The translations under genes and the position numbers were made by a program. A model generated the notes under the pieces. That model saw only the letters and a list, made by a program, of their open reading frames with translations. It did not search any database and had not been told where the DNA came from. Below, piece by piece: positions 33,513 through 44,414 of a stretch of DNA of 64,000 bases. Within the stretch, counting starts at the first letter, position 1. Every line of letters begins with the position of its first letter. Source of the DNA: Ilyonectria destructans (Eukaryota; Ascomycota; Sordariomycetes; Hypocreales; Nectriaceae); NCBI GenBank assembly GCA_020740775.1, contig JAHEWK010000028.1, positions 1-64,000 on the forward strand, read 5' to 3'.

Positions 33513-34595
33513 AGTCCATCAATCCTTCTTGACTGACTCGACGTGGCGTTTGCTTACACAGCCACTGTATTTAAGCGTTAGATTGAACTGGAAATCTAGT
33601 CATGCTCTTCAAAGATAGGGACGAGTCCAGGGAGAACTGTTCGTCTACGTGCTAGCGCTTACGCCCTAGAACTTCACAAGCACATAATATAAGTTATTTG
33701 ACCAGTGCATTAGCCCCGGAACTTCCCAGAATTGCGCAGTAATGTGGCCACCGTAGCGTCTGACGTCGACAACACTTCCATATCCCGCTGTCATATGAGA
33801 TTGCATGCACTCGAGACGGGTCAACGAACAAGAAGCCGATTGGGTCATGTGTTCTGCGAACGTTGTCCCCAACTTAGAGCAGAGATGTGATGTGGCTGGT
33901 TTAGTGTTCCATTTGATTGCAACACAAAGGTTACACGGCTGCCTCCCCTGCGAGACACAGGCAATGATATATGATATGTACCACAGTGCGCGAGCGTGAT
34001 TAACTGGAAAGATCATTTGACCAGGTCCTCCATACAGGCAGGAATGGCTTTTTGCGATGACTTCGCAGTAGTGCTCTTTGTCGACATCGACCATGACCTG
34101 ATGGTTGACAGAGTCTGGCGTTACGTCTGATGGAGGGTGGGAACCACCTTAGGATCCAGGGACATGCTCTCAGAGCATCTGTGAAACGAGACTCAGGGAA
34201 GTTCCCCGTGATTGGTAAAATTAATGGTATGGGAACCAGCCAAAACACCCATCGACCCTGCGGTCGAGCTCACCTCAGCAGGCTTCTCCTACCTTAGGGA
34301 GGGCCGGCCGGGGTGGAATAATACAATCTGTCATAACCGCATGGATGTGGAGGAGGAACGACCTTTGTCTGCTGCGGTGCGATTTCAGGATCAGGGGTGC
34401 TTGATGCAGCCCAAACAGAATTAAATCACATGCCGGAGGGAGGGGGAGAAGTGACGATTCGTTTTGAGTTTTTACTAGAGCGTGGGGATGGATGGCTGTA
34501 TTGCAAGCCACAAGACGCCAAAACGAAAGACACGACTACCCACAGGCGAGGGACGCTGTTTTACTGGTTTTGGTCCCAGCCCTGGCGCCTCAACG
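33513..34595. other. Largely uncharacterised stretch between receptor and kinase relics
   Basis: No family is recognised. It contains one minus-strand open frame with several cysteines (33666-34094, separate entry). The rest shows no repeats or RNA genes that I can identify. Confidence 0.4.
33666..34094 (-). CDS. Hypothetical Cys-containing open frame
   Basis: A 142-codon frame with eight cysteines scattered through the first 100 residues and a hydrophobic stretch (ALWYISYIIACVS). I do not recognise it. The apparent start is not an obvious signal peptide, and the sequence upstream in the same sense changes frame, so it could be an exon of a larger gene, a pseudogene exon, or chance. Confidence 0.2.
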   Translation of the reverse strand: MVDVDKEHYCEVIAKSHSCLYGGPGQMIFPVNHARALWYISYIIACVSQGRQPCNLCVAIKWNTKPATSHLCSKLGTTFAEHMTQSASCSLTRLECMQSHMTAGYGSVVDVRRYGGHITAQFWEVPGLMHWSNNLYYVLVKF

Positions 34596-35276
34596 TTAAG
34601 GCCAGGGCGGCTTTAGTGACCCTGTTGGGGTTAGCACACGGGCTACAGGATGAACCGCCGGCTCTCTCCGCTTCCGGCATCTTGCTCGGGCCCCGAGCGA
34701 CGCTGCCTCCAAGAGTTGTTCTTCCACATCGTAGGTGGCGTCGAAGTTGGTCTTGTGGGAGGAGGGAAAAAATATGGGCTCGATCCGCTTCTGCCCCAGG
34801 TGCTCAAAGTCGAAGACCTTGAAGAATTCGTGATTGGCGAAGCTGTCCCATGTCGAACCCATGCGAGTGTCTCAGTTGGGGTCGAGGGCGGAGCCGATCG
34901 CATAGACGCAGGCGAGCGACACGGGTGGTTGGGTGACTGGGAACCTGGGGTTGGCGGTCTGTATTTGCGAGCTGAGGGAGCCTTCAGGGCCACCGTCAAA
35001 GGGTCGATTTCATCAAGTCAGTCCTGCTTATCTAGCACACGGGGGGGGTTGAGAGCGCTGTCGTCTGCTCAGAGAGAATCGTGCAGCCATTGAGGCGTAC
35101 CTTGTTGTAATGCACTCATAGAAGAGCACGCCCAGTGACCACCAATCCCCGCGGACATCATATCCCTTTCCAGCATATACTTCAGGGGCAAGATAGGCCA
35201 GAGTATGGGCTTGCTCGTCAGAGTCCTGCCAGCGACGACGTCCCGAGTCGCGATTCGAGACGAAGTGCGAAGGCAA
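34596..35276 (-). pseudogene. AGC (NDR-like) protein kinase fragment
   Basis: At 35276-35090 the translation contains [21 protein letters not shown] then VLFYECIT, the APE and subdomain IX region of NDR/AGC kinases. The preceding TVGTPDY segment of the activation loop is missing. Further on, in another frame (34862-34596), MGSTWDSFANHEFFKVFDF and IFFPSSHKTNFDATYD resemble the end of the kinase domain and the AGC tail. The parts are in different frames with stops between them, and the N-lobe is absent. It is a relic of a duplicated kinase gene. Confidence 0.6.
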
Positions 35277-36400
35277 CTACTTAGGCGCGGCTCTGCCTTC
35301 TCCATGCGCCCGCACCCTACCGACCGGCACGTCCGTGCGAGGTTATTGACCCAGCCAGCGGTCGGCAAGTGCCGACGCTGATCACTTGCCGTGTCTCTGT
35401 GGACAAATGTTGGGCGGGGGAGGGGCGTGGGGACGCTAGGCTTGGGTTTCGGAACGCCCAGGTACACATACACGGCGCCACTGGACCGAGGGCGAACTCG
35501 CTCGGCTCTACCCGAGACGGCGGGAGGCAGTCCTCCACCCAAATTCCTGGATCCTCCATGTTTCACGTTCCCGCCTATCCCTTTGACCATGGTAAGACTA
35601 CACTTGCGCTAGTGACATGGGGTCAGACCAACGAAAAAGAGAGAAAGATGAGGTACATAAGGTCTCACCTATTTTATATGATGCCGGAAGTCACAGCTCA
35701 TAGAGATCTACATCACAGTACATGACGCTTCCTACAGTTACACAGCTTTTTGAAGTCAATCAGCGTACCGCTGATCTCCCGGGCCTCTGTGGGAACTATG
35801 GGTCAAGTGTAGTCTTACCACGGTCAAAGGGATAGCTGACCAAGTCCGTTGGGACAACCAGCTTTACTCGTCCCAGCACCAACGGCGTAAGCCTGTCACG
35901 GTCCTTGGACTCCTCTTTGGCGCAGCCCGGCCTTAGGAGGCACCTTGTCGCCTGGGAATTTATTTTCAAGCGTGCTCTCTTGGCCCAGATCCCTGTTCCC
36001 GTGCAGCATTCCCAGACATGCTTGGCCGAGCCTTTATGTTAGGGGATAGGCCAAGCTTTCCTTGAAAGGTGAGTAGGTTGTACTGCAGGCCTATGCCCCT
36101 CCCTATTAACCATTGCTACATATGCCTCCCCCTCGTACCCGCAGAGTCTTGATTGGGACGCCTGTTTTTACCCTCGCCGTTGGGGTAGATATTCTGTTTA
36201 AAATGACCCATGACATGAGGACATGACGATCCGTTACAGGGATCGTACTCACTCCTGGAGCTTATGGCATAATAGGTCCTGCTAATTTCTTCTAGAATTG
36301 TTGTACGCTCGACGGAAGGGATGTCAGGCCGGCTAGTGACAAGGCAAACGAGGGCGGGCCGTAAGGCGGACGCAGCAATGGTAGAAGAGCGAGTCATGTA
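35277..36400. other. Low-information stretch before the TA-flanked MITE
   Basis: No gene is supported. Open frames on both strands around 35300-35725 overlap each other and lack signatures. A minus-strand frame at 36116-36397 contains VCLVTSRPDIPSVERTTILE, which faintly recalls the sensor segment of NACHT proteins, but nothing else of the domain is present. Confidence 0.35.
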
Positions 36401-36705
36401 CTAGTGGGCGCCTCTAATCCGGCCCCCCCGCGGTCGGTCCGCTCCCTAGGGGGTCACTGACTTGCAAGAGGTGTACTTCTGAACAGCGCTAAATTTCTTA
36501 AGGCCATAACTCGCTTTCTTCCGACTCTAACCCTAACCCTAAGTGGATTTTATTCTAGACCATGAGGTACAATAACTAGTGGGTCTACCACCTATTTCGA
36601 GGTATCTTTCGATCTTTTGCGAATCAAGGGCACCTTTTGCGAGTCAGTGACCCCCCCTAGGGAGCGGACCAACCGCGGGGGGGCCGGATTAGGGGCGCCC
36701 ACCAG
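36401..36705. mobile_element. 305-bp MITE with long TIRs and TA target duplication
   Basis: The ends are inverted over about 60 bp: CT(A/G)GTGGGCGCC, then CTAATCCGGCCCCCCCGCGG, GGTCCGCTCCCTAGGGGG and TCACTGACT. The element is flanked by TA on both sides (36399-36400 and 36706-36707), as in Tc1/mariner-type elements. The inner 180 bp is non-coding and contains a short telomere-like run CTAACCCTAACCCTAAG at about 36526-36542. It lies about 430 bp upstream of the third NLR gene. Confidence 0.85.
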
Positions 36706-37137
36706 TATTGACTCGCTTGGTGCCACGACTCTTCGTTTCACCTGTACGCTCGAAGCTTCTCATTCCGGGTCGTTGTTCCCCCAGGTATTCTACGCGCATA
36801 GGAATATCCTTCACAGCCGACCAAGAGGACCTGCTCATCGATGAACGGCAAATTCCGTTCTGTTCCCCTGCTCCACCCATCCATGTCGCGTGGCACATAA
36901 CTCATGCGGCCGGCGACACCAGTACGTTTCTCGCGGACCGGATGCGTGCCGAACAGCAAGGATAACTCTGCAGCTGATTTTGACCGATCTGCCCCTCAAG
37001 CGCAGTCGGTTCACCCATTGCCCCTCCTCTCTTCTTTGTCCTCCTCGATCGCCCATAGACAGAACTGTCAAGAGGTTGGCTAACTCGCCAGCGGCTTGCG
37101 GTGACCTGGCCCATCCAAGTACAGCTAAACCGCCGTC
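36706..37137. other. Upstream region of the third NLR gene
   Basis: About 430 bp between the MITE and the NLR start codon. It presumably holds the promoter; no specific element is recognised. Confidence 0.4.
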
Positions 37138-40100
37138 ATGTCTACTCTACTGGCAAGGGTCTCACCGCTAAAGCCCGACATCCGCCTCGCGCAAGCGATC
37201 GCTCAGTTCGAAGTGGACCTGTCTGACGAGCAAAGAGCCGGCTTCCACTCAAACATGCGTCAATCATGTCACTACCCTCCGGATATCCATGATGTTATGC
37301 GGTTGACGGCCGAAATCGATCGTCGCGTCGCAGGAAAGGTCGGTGGTGGCCGTTGTTTCGGAACTCGTCTCGTCAGCGTCTTAGAAGCCGTCCAACGATT
37401 TGCTGCCCTTGGGGACATCGTGGCGGGCGGATCTCAAAACATGATTGCATGCGGCGTCTGGTCGCTGGTGCGGATGACGTTTCTTGTTGGTTTCCCCACA
37501 CGACGACATGTTTTCTTGGCTAATGGCTCAGGTAGATGCTTATGAACGTCTCTTCCTGGTTCGACAAGTTATCGGAACTCTTCATGACCGTCGGCCGATC
37601 GGCACCACGTTATCAGGCGATGGCCTTACTCTACCCACGATCTAAGAAGCTGCAATCATACCTCTCTGAATACTTCCTGGTAGTTGTCCGCATCTGCCAT
37701 GATTTGCTGAAACTGACGCAAAAATCGATGTTCGCACAGCTTGTCTCCTTCATGACAGAGTCTGACATGAGGAGTTATCAGTCGGATTTTGATCTATGGG
37801 CAAATGCAATCAAGGAGGAGGTGAACCTACTAACGGCACAACAACTTCAAGAACAGAGCCGCCACCTAAAGACTCTTTCCAAGTACTCCAAATCCGAATC
37901 ACATCGCAAGAAGCTCGAGAACCGTCTCCGCATCCTTGATTCTTGCTCGACATATGACTATCAGATGACGTGGAAGGAAATCCGAAGGTGCGGAAACACC
38001 AGCTGGTTCACCCTGCAACGTGAATACCAAGATTGGAAGGTCAGAAGCGAGTCTTGCACACTCTTGTATTCGGGCAAGCTCGGATCCGGAAAGTCTATCT
38101 CACTAGCCAACATGGTTGATGACCTATGCCTCCATCGGCAAGGCAGCCCGCCAGTCGCTTACTTTTTTTGCCGGCACGACGCTCCCGAAAGCCTGCGAGC
38201 ACGTACGATCCTGGGCTCCCTGGCTCGGCAGTTGCTCTGCGCGATTGACGAGCCGACCACGATGTCGGAGGATTTCGCCGTTATGGGTCCTCCGGTCCTC
38301 GATTTTGCAGGAATACTCTGCTTATTGAAACGCACCCTCAACCCTACTTGCGGAGCTTACTTCATCCTGGATGGACTAGATGAATGTGATGAGAATCAGA
38401 AAGAGGATGTGATTCTCCGCTTGCGGGAGATTCAGACTGTATTTCGACTGCTTGTTTGTCTATCATTCAGACAAGAGGCAGGCAATTCACTGACACTGCA
38501 CCCTGAACATTTCGCGAAACCGAGCATGATTTTTATTCCGGAGAACAATCCCGACATCGCAGAGTTCATCCAAACAGAGCTAGAGAGGCGAGTCGAGTTC
38601 GGGAGTCTAAGGGTAGGGGAACCGACCCTTGTTCTAGAGATTCGAGATGCCTTACTAGAGAGGGCTCAAGGGATGTTCCTCTGGGTGGTTCTCCAGATCA
38701 ACTCTCTATGCATGGCAAAGACAGATGGCTCTATTCGTCAGGCTCTAGCCAACCTTCCAAGAGATCTTCCAGGCACCTTCTCTCGCATTTTAGAACAATC
38801 AGCGGCGCTGGGAAAGGACGACCAAAGGCGGACGCTTGAACTCGTCACCGCAGCTTGTCGTCCCCTGACAACGGACGAATTACGAGAAGCCCTGGGCGTG
38901 GTTCCAGGAGATGCCGACTGGAATCCGGCACGGATGCCCAACGATATCTATGCAGCATTAGCTTGTTGCGGAAGCCTGGTAATTGTGGACGAAGAGACTC
39001 TATCAGTAAAACTGATACACCATAGCGTCAAGCAATTCTTGCTCGGTGGGCCAGACGGCGTGGCCGGCCAAACATTCACTATCAAGGATGCAAACAAAAC
39101 CATGGCTGGTGTTGTTATCACATACTTGAACTATGGTGTTTTTGAAACCCAGCTCTCCAATAAGGTGATTCCACAGGTCCAGCATGGAGCAGTTCCGACC
39201 AAGGTTGTCAGCTCCGTTTTGAACTCATCGAGTGTCCAAAAGCTCGCACTAAGACTTCTAAAGTCTAAAGAGCCGTCAAGCATTGACGTCAGCAAAGTTC
39301 TAGCGAAGGAGGGCCAATATTCCAAGATGCGACCTACCAGTCAATTTTACTTTCTCCTCTACGCCAGGTTATATTGGACACAGCACATTTTGCGTGATCC
39401 GGAGCAAGATCCGGCGATTTACAGATCTCTAGGTCGAGCCCTAGATCGGAATGTACTCGTCGTGGATACGAGAGATGACTATGGGCAGACGCCGCTGCAC
39501 GTGGCCGCCGCGAGCGGGCACGAGGCCGTCGTGCGGTGGCTCGTCGTCGAGGCGGGCGCCAACAAGGAGGCCAAGGATAACGATGGCCGGACGCCGCTGT
39601 ACGAGGCCGCCGCGTGCGGGCACGAGGCCGTCGTGCAGTGGCTCCTCGTCAAGGCAGGTGCTGACAAGGAAGCCAAGAGCAACAATGGCCGGACGCCGCT
39701 GTACGAGGCCGCCGCGAGCGGGCACGAGGCCGTCGTGCGGTGGCTCGTCGTCGAGGCGGGTGCTGACAAGGAAGCCAAGAGCAACAATGGCCGGACGCCG
39801 CTGTACGAGGCCGCCGCGTGCGGGCACGAGGCCGTCGTGCGGTGGCTCGTCGTCAAGGCGGGCGCCAACAAGGAGGCTAAGGATAACGATGGACGGACGC
39901 CGCTGCGCGTGGTCGCCGCGAGGGGGCATAAGGACGTCGTGCGGTGGCTCGTCGAGGCGGGCGCCAACAAGGAGGCCAAGGATAACGATGGCTGGACGCC
40001 GCTGCACGGGGCCGCCGCGAGCGGGCACGAGGCCGTCGTGCGGTGGCTCGTCGTCGAGGCGGGCGCCAACAAGGAGGCCAAGAACAACGATGGCTGGACG

Positions 40101-40457
40101 CCGCTGCACGGGGCCGCCGCGAGCGGGCACGAGGCCGTCGTGCGGTGGCTCGTCGTCAAGGCGGGCGCCAACAAGGAAGCCAAGGATAACGATGGACGGA
40201 CGCCGCTGCGCGTGGTCGCCGCGAGGGGGCATAAGGACGTCGTGCGGTGGCTCGTCGAGGCGGGCGCCAACAAGGAGGCCAAGGATAACGATGGACGGAC
40301 GCCGCTGCGCGTGGTCGCCGCGAGGGGGCATAAGGACGTCGTGCGGTGGCTCGTCGAGGCGGGCGCCAACAAGGAGGCCAAGGATAACGATGGCCGGACG
40401 CCGCTGCGCGTGGCCGCCGCGAGGGGGCATAAGGACGTCGCGAGGCTGCTCGGATAG
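37138..40457 (+). CDS. NACHT-ankyrin NLR-like (STAND) receptor
   Basis: Two exons: 37138-37485 and 37536-40457. The 50-bp intron (GTTGGT...TAG) keeps the frame and joins MTFL to MLMNV, giving about 1089 residues. The N-terminal ~280 residues are a helical region (WSLVRMTFL, FDKLSELFMTVGRSAPRYQA) found before NACHT in many fungal ankyrin STAND proteins. Walker A is GKLGSGKS (about 295-302) and Walker B is YFILDGLDECDE (about 391-402). A winged-helix/linker region contains LVTAACRPLTTDELREAL. From about residue 762 there are nine complete and one partial ankyrin repeats. Regulated NTPase switching with ligand sensing by the ankyrin array is the family model; the ligand is unknown. The frame is intact. 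The repeat DNA is very GC-rich compared with the rest of the gene. Confidence 0.9.
39475..40457 (+). repeat. Array of ten near-identical ankyrin repeats (99-102 bp units)
   Basis: Units encode variants of DNDGRTPL-x3-AA-x-GHEAVVRWLVVEAGANKEAK. Two subtypes alternate: 34-residue units with SGHEAVV or CGHEAVV and a doubled Val (RWLVVEAG), and 33-residue units with RGHKDVVRWLVEAG. Several neighbouring units are almost identical in DNA sequence, showing recent unequal exchange. Variation is concentrated at the residues after RTPL (YEA, RVV, HGA) and at the S/C/R before GH. Confidence 0.9.
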
Positions 40458-40489
40458 CATATAAACCGCCTCCCCGCCCACCACCTTTG

Positions 40490-40700
40490 ATATAGACCAT
40501 CCGGACACCAGGGTTGGACATCTTACGAACGGGAATCGAATCGATAGATTCATTCGATGCCAAGTCTTACGAAAGTCGAATCGAATTTTGGCGTTCGATT
40601 CGCATCGAATCAAATGGGCGCACTCCATTCGATATGCGAATCGAACGGCGCTAAGCATTCGATCGATTTTCGATCGATTCGGTCGAACAGGGCTCCCGAT
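40490..40700. repeat. TCGA/ATTCGAT-rich palindromic tract
   Basis: About 200 bp with roughly fourteen TCGA tetranucleotides, mostly in ATTCGAT or GAATCGAA context, including CATTCGATCGATTTTCGATCG. It lies just downstream of the ankyrin NLR gene and is non-coding. It looks like a cluster of short inverted repeats, possibly a degraded MITE. Confidence 0.6.
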
Positions 40701-40752
40701 TGCAGAAACACGTCAGGGGGCCTAAATTTTAGCGTAATTGGTCCACGCGTTA

Positions 40753-42610
40753 AGAAGCTACTGGCGCGATCTTACGTGACGACCCCAGTACGCTGCATCG
40801 TTCGCCACGAATCGCGTAGGCAATATCAAACGACCTAGGAAGTTCTTGGCGGAGAGGATCAGAGATGCTACTAAACGCCGCCGGGATGATTATACTGTCG
40901 TAGAGGTCCTTCTGGCGATCCAGAGACAATCCGTTGCGTGATGCAGACGCTTTGGAGGCCTCGGGGAAGAATAGATATACGTCAAAGCGAATCCCTGATG
41001 TGTTCACTGATCCAAATAGAATATGTCGGCTAGTGGCAAGATCGAGGCCGTGCGGCCGGATTACCTGATCCGTGGACAGATTGCGTTTGAACGGCGGCAT
41101 AAAAGACAAGCGGAAAATGCCGGGTTTGCGGACAGCCTGCAGGCTCTTGGGCCCAAACCAAATACTATCGACGTCCCACCGCCGTTCGACATGGGCTGGA
41201 CCACGCTCCAGAGTAGCTTCGGTTTTGTGGAAAGATAAAGGCTCAGCAGGTTCATCGGAAAGAAATTCCTTCCATTGGTGAAGGTATTTGGTGGCTTCAT
41301 GGGCAAAGCGCTCATCAAAGACAGTCGTGAGCGGTGGTAATGAATTTTGGAGGAACCGCGCCCTTTCTTGAAGGCTATGAGACCGTGCATAATCATAAGT
41401 CTCATGCGAACCTGAACCTGAAGCCTCCTATCAGATGATGGGATTAAACACACACGATGCGGTGGAGGGAGAGACTTACAGTGACACTCGGCAGTAAACA
41501 GTGTTTTAAAGATACGATCATACGTCGTGGTTTGCGACTCAAGAAAGTCAAGGCCGCTCCGTGTCTCCTGAGCCTGAAGAGCCTCAATAAAGCTATCGAG
41601 GTATGGAAGATCCACCTGTATTCGGTCGGCGGCTGGGAATGTTGGGTTCTCCCTTATCGAGCGGTCGGGTGAGAGCGAACGGTAATGATCGTCCGCTATG
41701 GGGTAGTGATCATTAGTATCAAACGGAGCGAGAGCAAAGTCCGAGGTCGAGGTCGTCGAAGAGGCCGGAGAGCTCGAATTAATTCGTCTCCAGTCACTTG
41801 TTGCCTGTTGTGCGTCGTCACCTTGATGGAAACGAACAGGCAAAGTCGGATCGTTCTGTGGAGAACATGGATTACCCTGGGCAGAACACTGGTTTTCTGA
41901 ATCAATCCAGTTTGAAAAAAGGGCATTATCCTGGGGTTGGGCAGTCTGTAGAATCCTTGACGGATGTTGACGGGCTCGATAGGCTCAGACGCGGAGTCGT
42001 GTGAGTTCACGTTCCGACAAGGCTGGGTCTCTTCGTGGACGACCCGCTGTTGCTTGCATCTCTTCGTCTGCATCCGAAAGACCCGACACGGCGGTAACTG
42101 CAATCTCGGATGATCCTTGCATCAACAGTTCTCCCGCGCTCGTTGAATCAGCGACGGCTTCAAGCGCACCGCTCGTTCGTCTTATATCTCTCGGAGAATG
42201 CGTCACTGGAGGGCCCGATGACGCAGCTGTGGGGGGACAAAATCGTGGAGGAATATAGTTGCTGACGGAGGAATCTCGAAAAGTAGAGGTCTCTGGTAGG
42301 AGGTGCTGAATACTGGCCGACGAGGTGGCAGGATGGCCTCGATGGGAGTGCTCGTGTGGACGATCTAACAAGATGCGGGACCGTGAGTTTGATAGTACGA
42401 AGAGATATCTTGGATTGGTAAGTCCAACTCACGACTGGTAACCTCGTCCTCCACGTCATGTACCTGGCTCACTAGCCGGATGGTTTCATGGCTGCCAACT
42501 TCTCGGAGTTGTCGCGCTTGACCCTGCCGACGCAACTGTTGACGCCGTTTTCTACCACGATCCCGTTCTTTCTGCTTCTTGGACTCGACCGAAACCGATG
42601 GAGGCGGCAT
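40753..42610 (-). pseudogene. 3'-truncated gene, tentatively DUF3723-like
   Basis: Starts with ATG at 42610: a basic N-terminus (SKKQKERDRGRKRRQQLRRQ), then SHETIRLVSQVHDVEDEV. A 68-bp intron (42432-42365, GTGAGT...TAG) joins in phase to a Ser/Thr/Pro-rich exon. One or two further junctions near 41990-41930 are unresolved. The next exon ends AECH before an intron with GTAAGT donor near 41475. The last part contains KFLSDEPAEPL-like and WFGPKSLQAVRKPG residues, then RHILFGSVNTSGIRFDVYLF and LPRSFDIAYA. Similarity ends about 40805 and the frame runs into unrelated DNA. The RHILFG...YLFFP...IPAA pattern recalls large fungal DUF3723 proteins, a family known as cargo of Starship elements; this assignment is from memory and uncertain. 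Confidence 0.4.
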
Positions 42611-43916
42611 GATCTCAGGGCGCGAAGGATCTCGAGAGGATACGGCAGAACAAATCGCACGCTCCCGGATTGGTAGGTTCGTCAAGACTTTCTCTCTCTC
42701 CCTCTGCTTCCGACGGTGTTTTGGTCATCTTCACTTTTGATCTCCCTCTACGCGTCGGTGCGACGCGTATTCTTTAATATACCTGGTAAAGGGGCGAGCT
42801 TAATTTCGAGACTCAATACATAATTGGATGGGCTGACAGGGTTGAGAAACGATTACTGGTTTCAGAGAGACGGAAGCGCCTGTTGAGAGTTTGCGAGCTG
42901 ATGAAGAAAAAGCAAATAAGAGCTCAACCCGGCACTTGTTATCTCAGGGCCGCCAGGTAAAATACGGCGATCTAGGGTAGGAGCAAAGAACAATCGCGAC
43001 AAGCGATCGCGGTGGAAAAGTAAACTCGGTGACGAAGGATACATGATAATCTCTTAATGAACCAAGTGGCCCCTTAAAATCATATGTATTGCATCTTGAA
43101 TTCATGCTATGTAGGGTGATAAACTCTAGGTTGTGCGCAATACAATGATGTCTGCAACTACTATCCGGTCGTTTAGTCTCGACAGTGCTTGCTTGACTAC
43201 TCGCTCGGCCAGTTCTATGGGCAAAACGAAACTTACCTTGTTTAGGACATCATTGTGGAGCCTACCAGGATACCGTCCGGTCCAAGCCATGCTATCATTG
43301 GCTAAAGTCATCGGTGTATCGAACTGCCCCTGTTCATACTCAGTTCAGCTAGCTGTTTCGGGAAACCACTGTGGATCCAACAAGGATACCGTCCGGTCCA
43401 AGCCCTCCTTTCATTGGTTTGAGCTCTAGACCAAGCGACCAGGGTGTAACGATATTTCGTAAGCAGCCTCTGAGCTCAGACCATGCTTTCGTCTCGACAC
43501 CGAGTTAGATGCTTTCTTTTGCGTGTTTTTTAGCCAACGATAAATAAAAAATGGCTTTATGGAGATTGATCAATCAATTGCTTTCTTCTCTATCGTTTTA
43601 TATACATATCGCTAGATGCATCGTTGTGGTTGAATTTTGACAAAATAAAATGCCTCTGTCGACTACCCGCGCGAATTCCATCAAGTCCCCCAGGACTCAA
43701 GCCTGGGGGGAGCCCGATTTGCATGTCCTATAGGTGAGCACGAGTAGTCGGTACATGTATGACTTGCTTACTATGCCCTATACATCCCTCCACCGCTGGC
43801 TCGGATGGAATTATGTCATAACGACCGGCGGCAGACATTCCGCCCACCAGCTTTGTAAAGGTAACGAGCCACACCAATCGTTTACAGTATAATTACTTAA
43901 GCAATAAAGTTTACAC
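42611..43916. other. Intergenic between DUF3723-like gene and the MULE
   Basis: About 1.3 kb without a supported gene. It contains a 53-bp imperfect direct repeat (43251-43302 and 43367-43419) and a small hairpin (CCCCAGG-ACTCAAG-CCTGGGG) near 43689. Confidence 0.4.
43251..43419. repeat. Imperfect 53-bp direct repeat pair
   Basis: Both copies share AGGATACCGTCCGGTCCAAG flanked by CA(T/C)TGTGGA upstream and TCATTGG downstream. The copies begin at 43251 and 43367. Outside these blocks similarity drops. Function unknown. Confidence 0.6.
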
Positions 43917-44179
43917 GGCGATAAGTACCTGCACGGCTAGGCGTGCAAATACCAACACGTGACATTTGCACGGCTAGGCGTGCAATGAAGATCGGTCATA
44001 TAGTGAGTTCGAGGGATATCTCTTTTGCATGCACCTACGGGGCATTTATTGATGCAATTGAATGAAGATGATGATTTGGTGCATATTCAGCTATTTGAGG
44101 CATCATATATGACCCGGAGGCAACGTACCAGTCTGCGTAAGGCCGTGAATAACGTACAATTTGGTTATAATACTATAGC

Positions 44180-44345
44180 TGTTATCTGTAAGTAGGTGAC
44201 TTTAATGCGTGCAGTTATATGGAAGTGAATGACTTTACAGCTGTTATCTGTAGGTAGATGACCTTAATGCATACAGTTATATGCAAGTGAATGACCTTAA
44301 TGCGTGCAGTTGTATGTAAGTGAATGACTTTAATATATGCAGTAT
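44180..44345 (+). repeat. Subterminal tandem repeats in the MULE
   Basis: Four or five units of about 32 bp based on GTGAATGACTTTAATGCGTG then CAGTTATATG, and two larger units beginning AGCTGTTATCTGTA. They lie between the left TIR and the plus-strand gene and end at CAGTATAAAAAGC, a TATA-like box about 70 bp before its ATG. They may be promoter or transposase-binding repeats. Confidence 0.7.
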
Positions 44346-44414
44346 AAAAAGCAGGACTCCTCCCCTTGAAATATGCCCTCTTTCTGCATTAAGCAACAGT
44401 CCCAAGATATCAAG

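Noticed and set aside
33666..34094. Secreted cysteine-rich effector or killer-type protein
   Set aside because: No signal peptide or recognisable cysteine spacing; kept only as a low-confidence hypothetical frame.
36116..36397. NACHT remnant (LVTSRPDIPS)
   Set aside because: Only one short motif, with no Walker A or B in any frame nearby.
39441..40658. Long minus- and plus-frame shadows over the ankyrin array
   Set aside because: GC-rich tandem repeats lack stops in several frames. Only the plus frame has NACHT and ankyrin sense.
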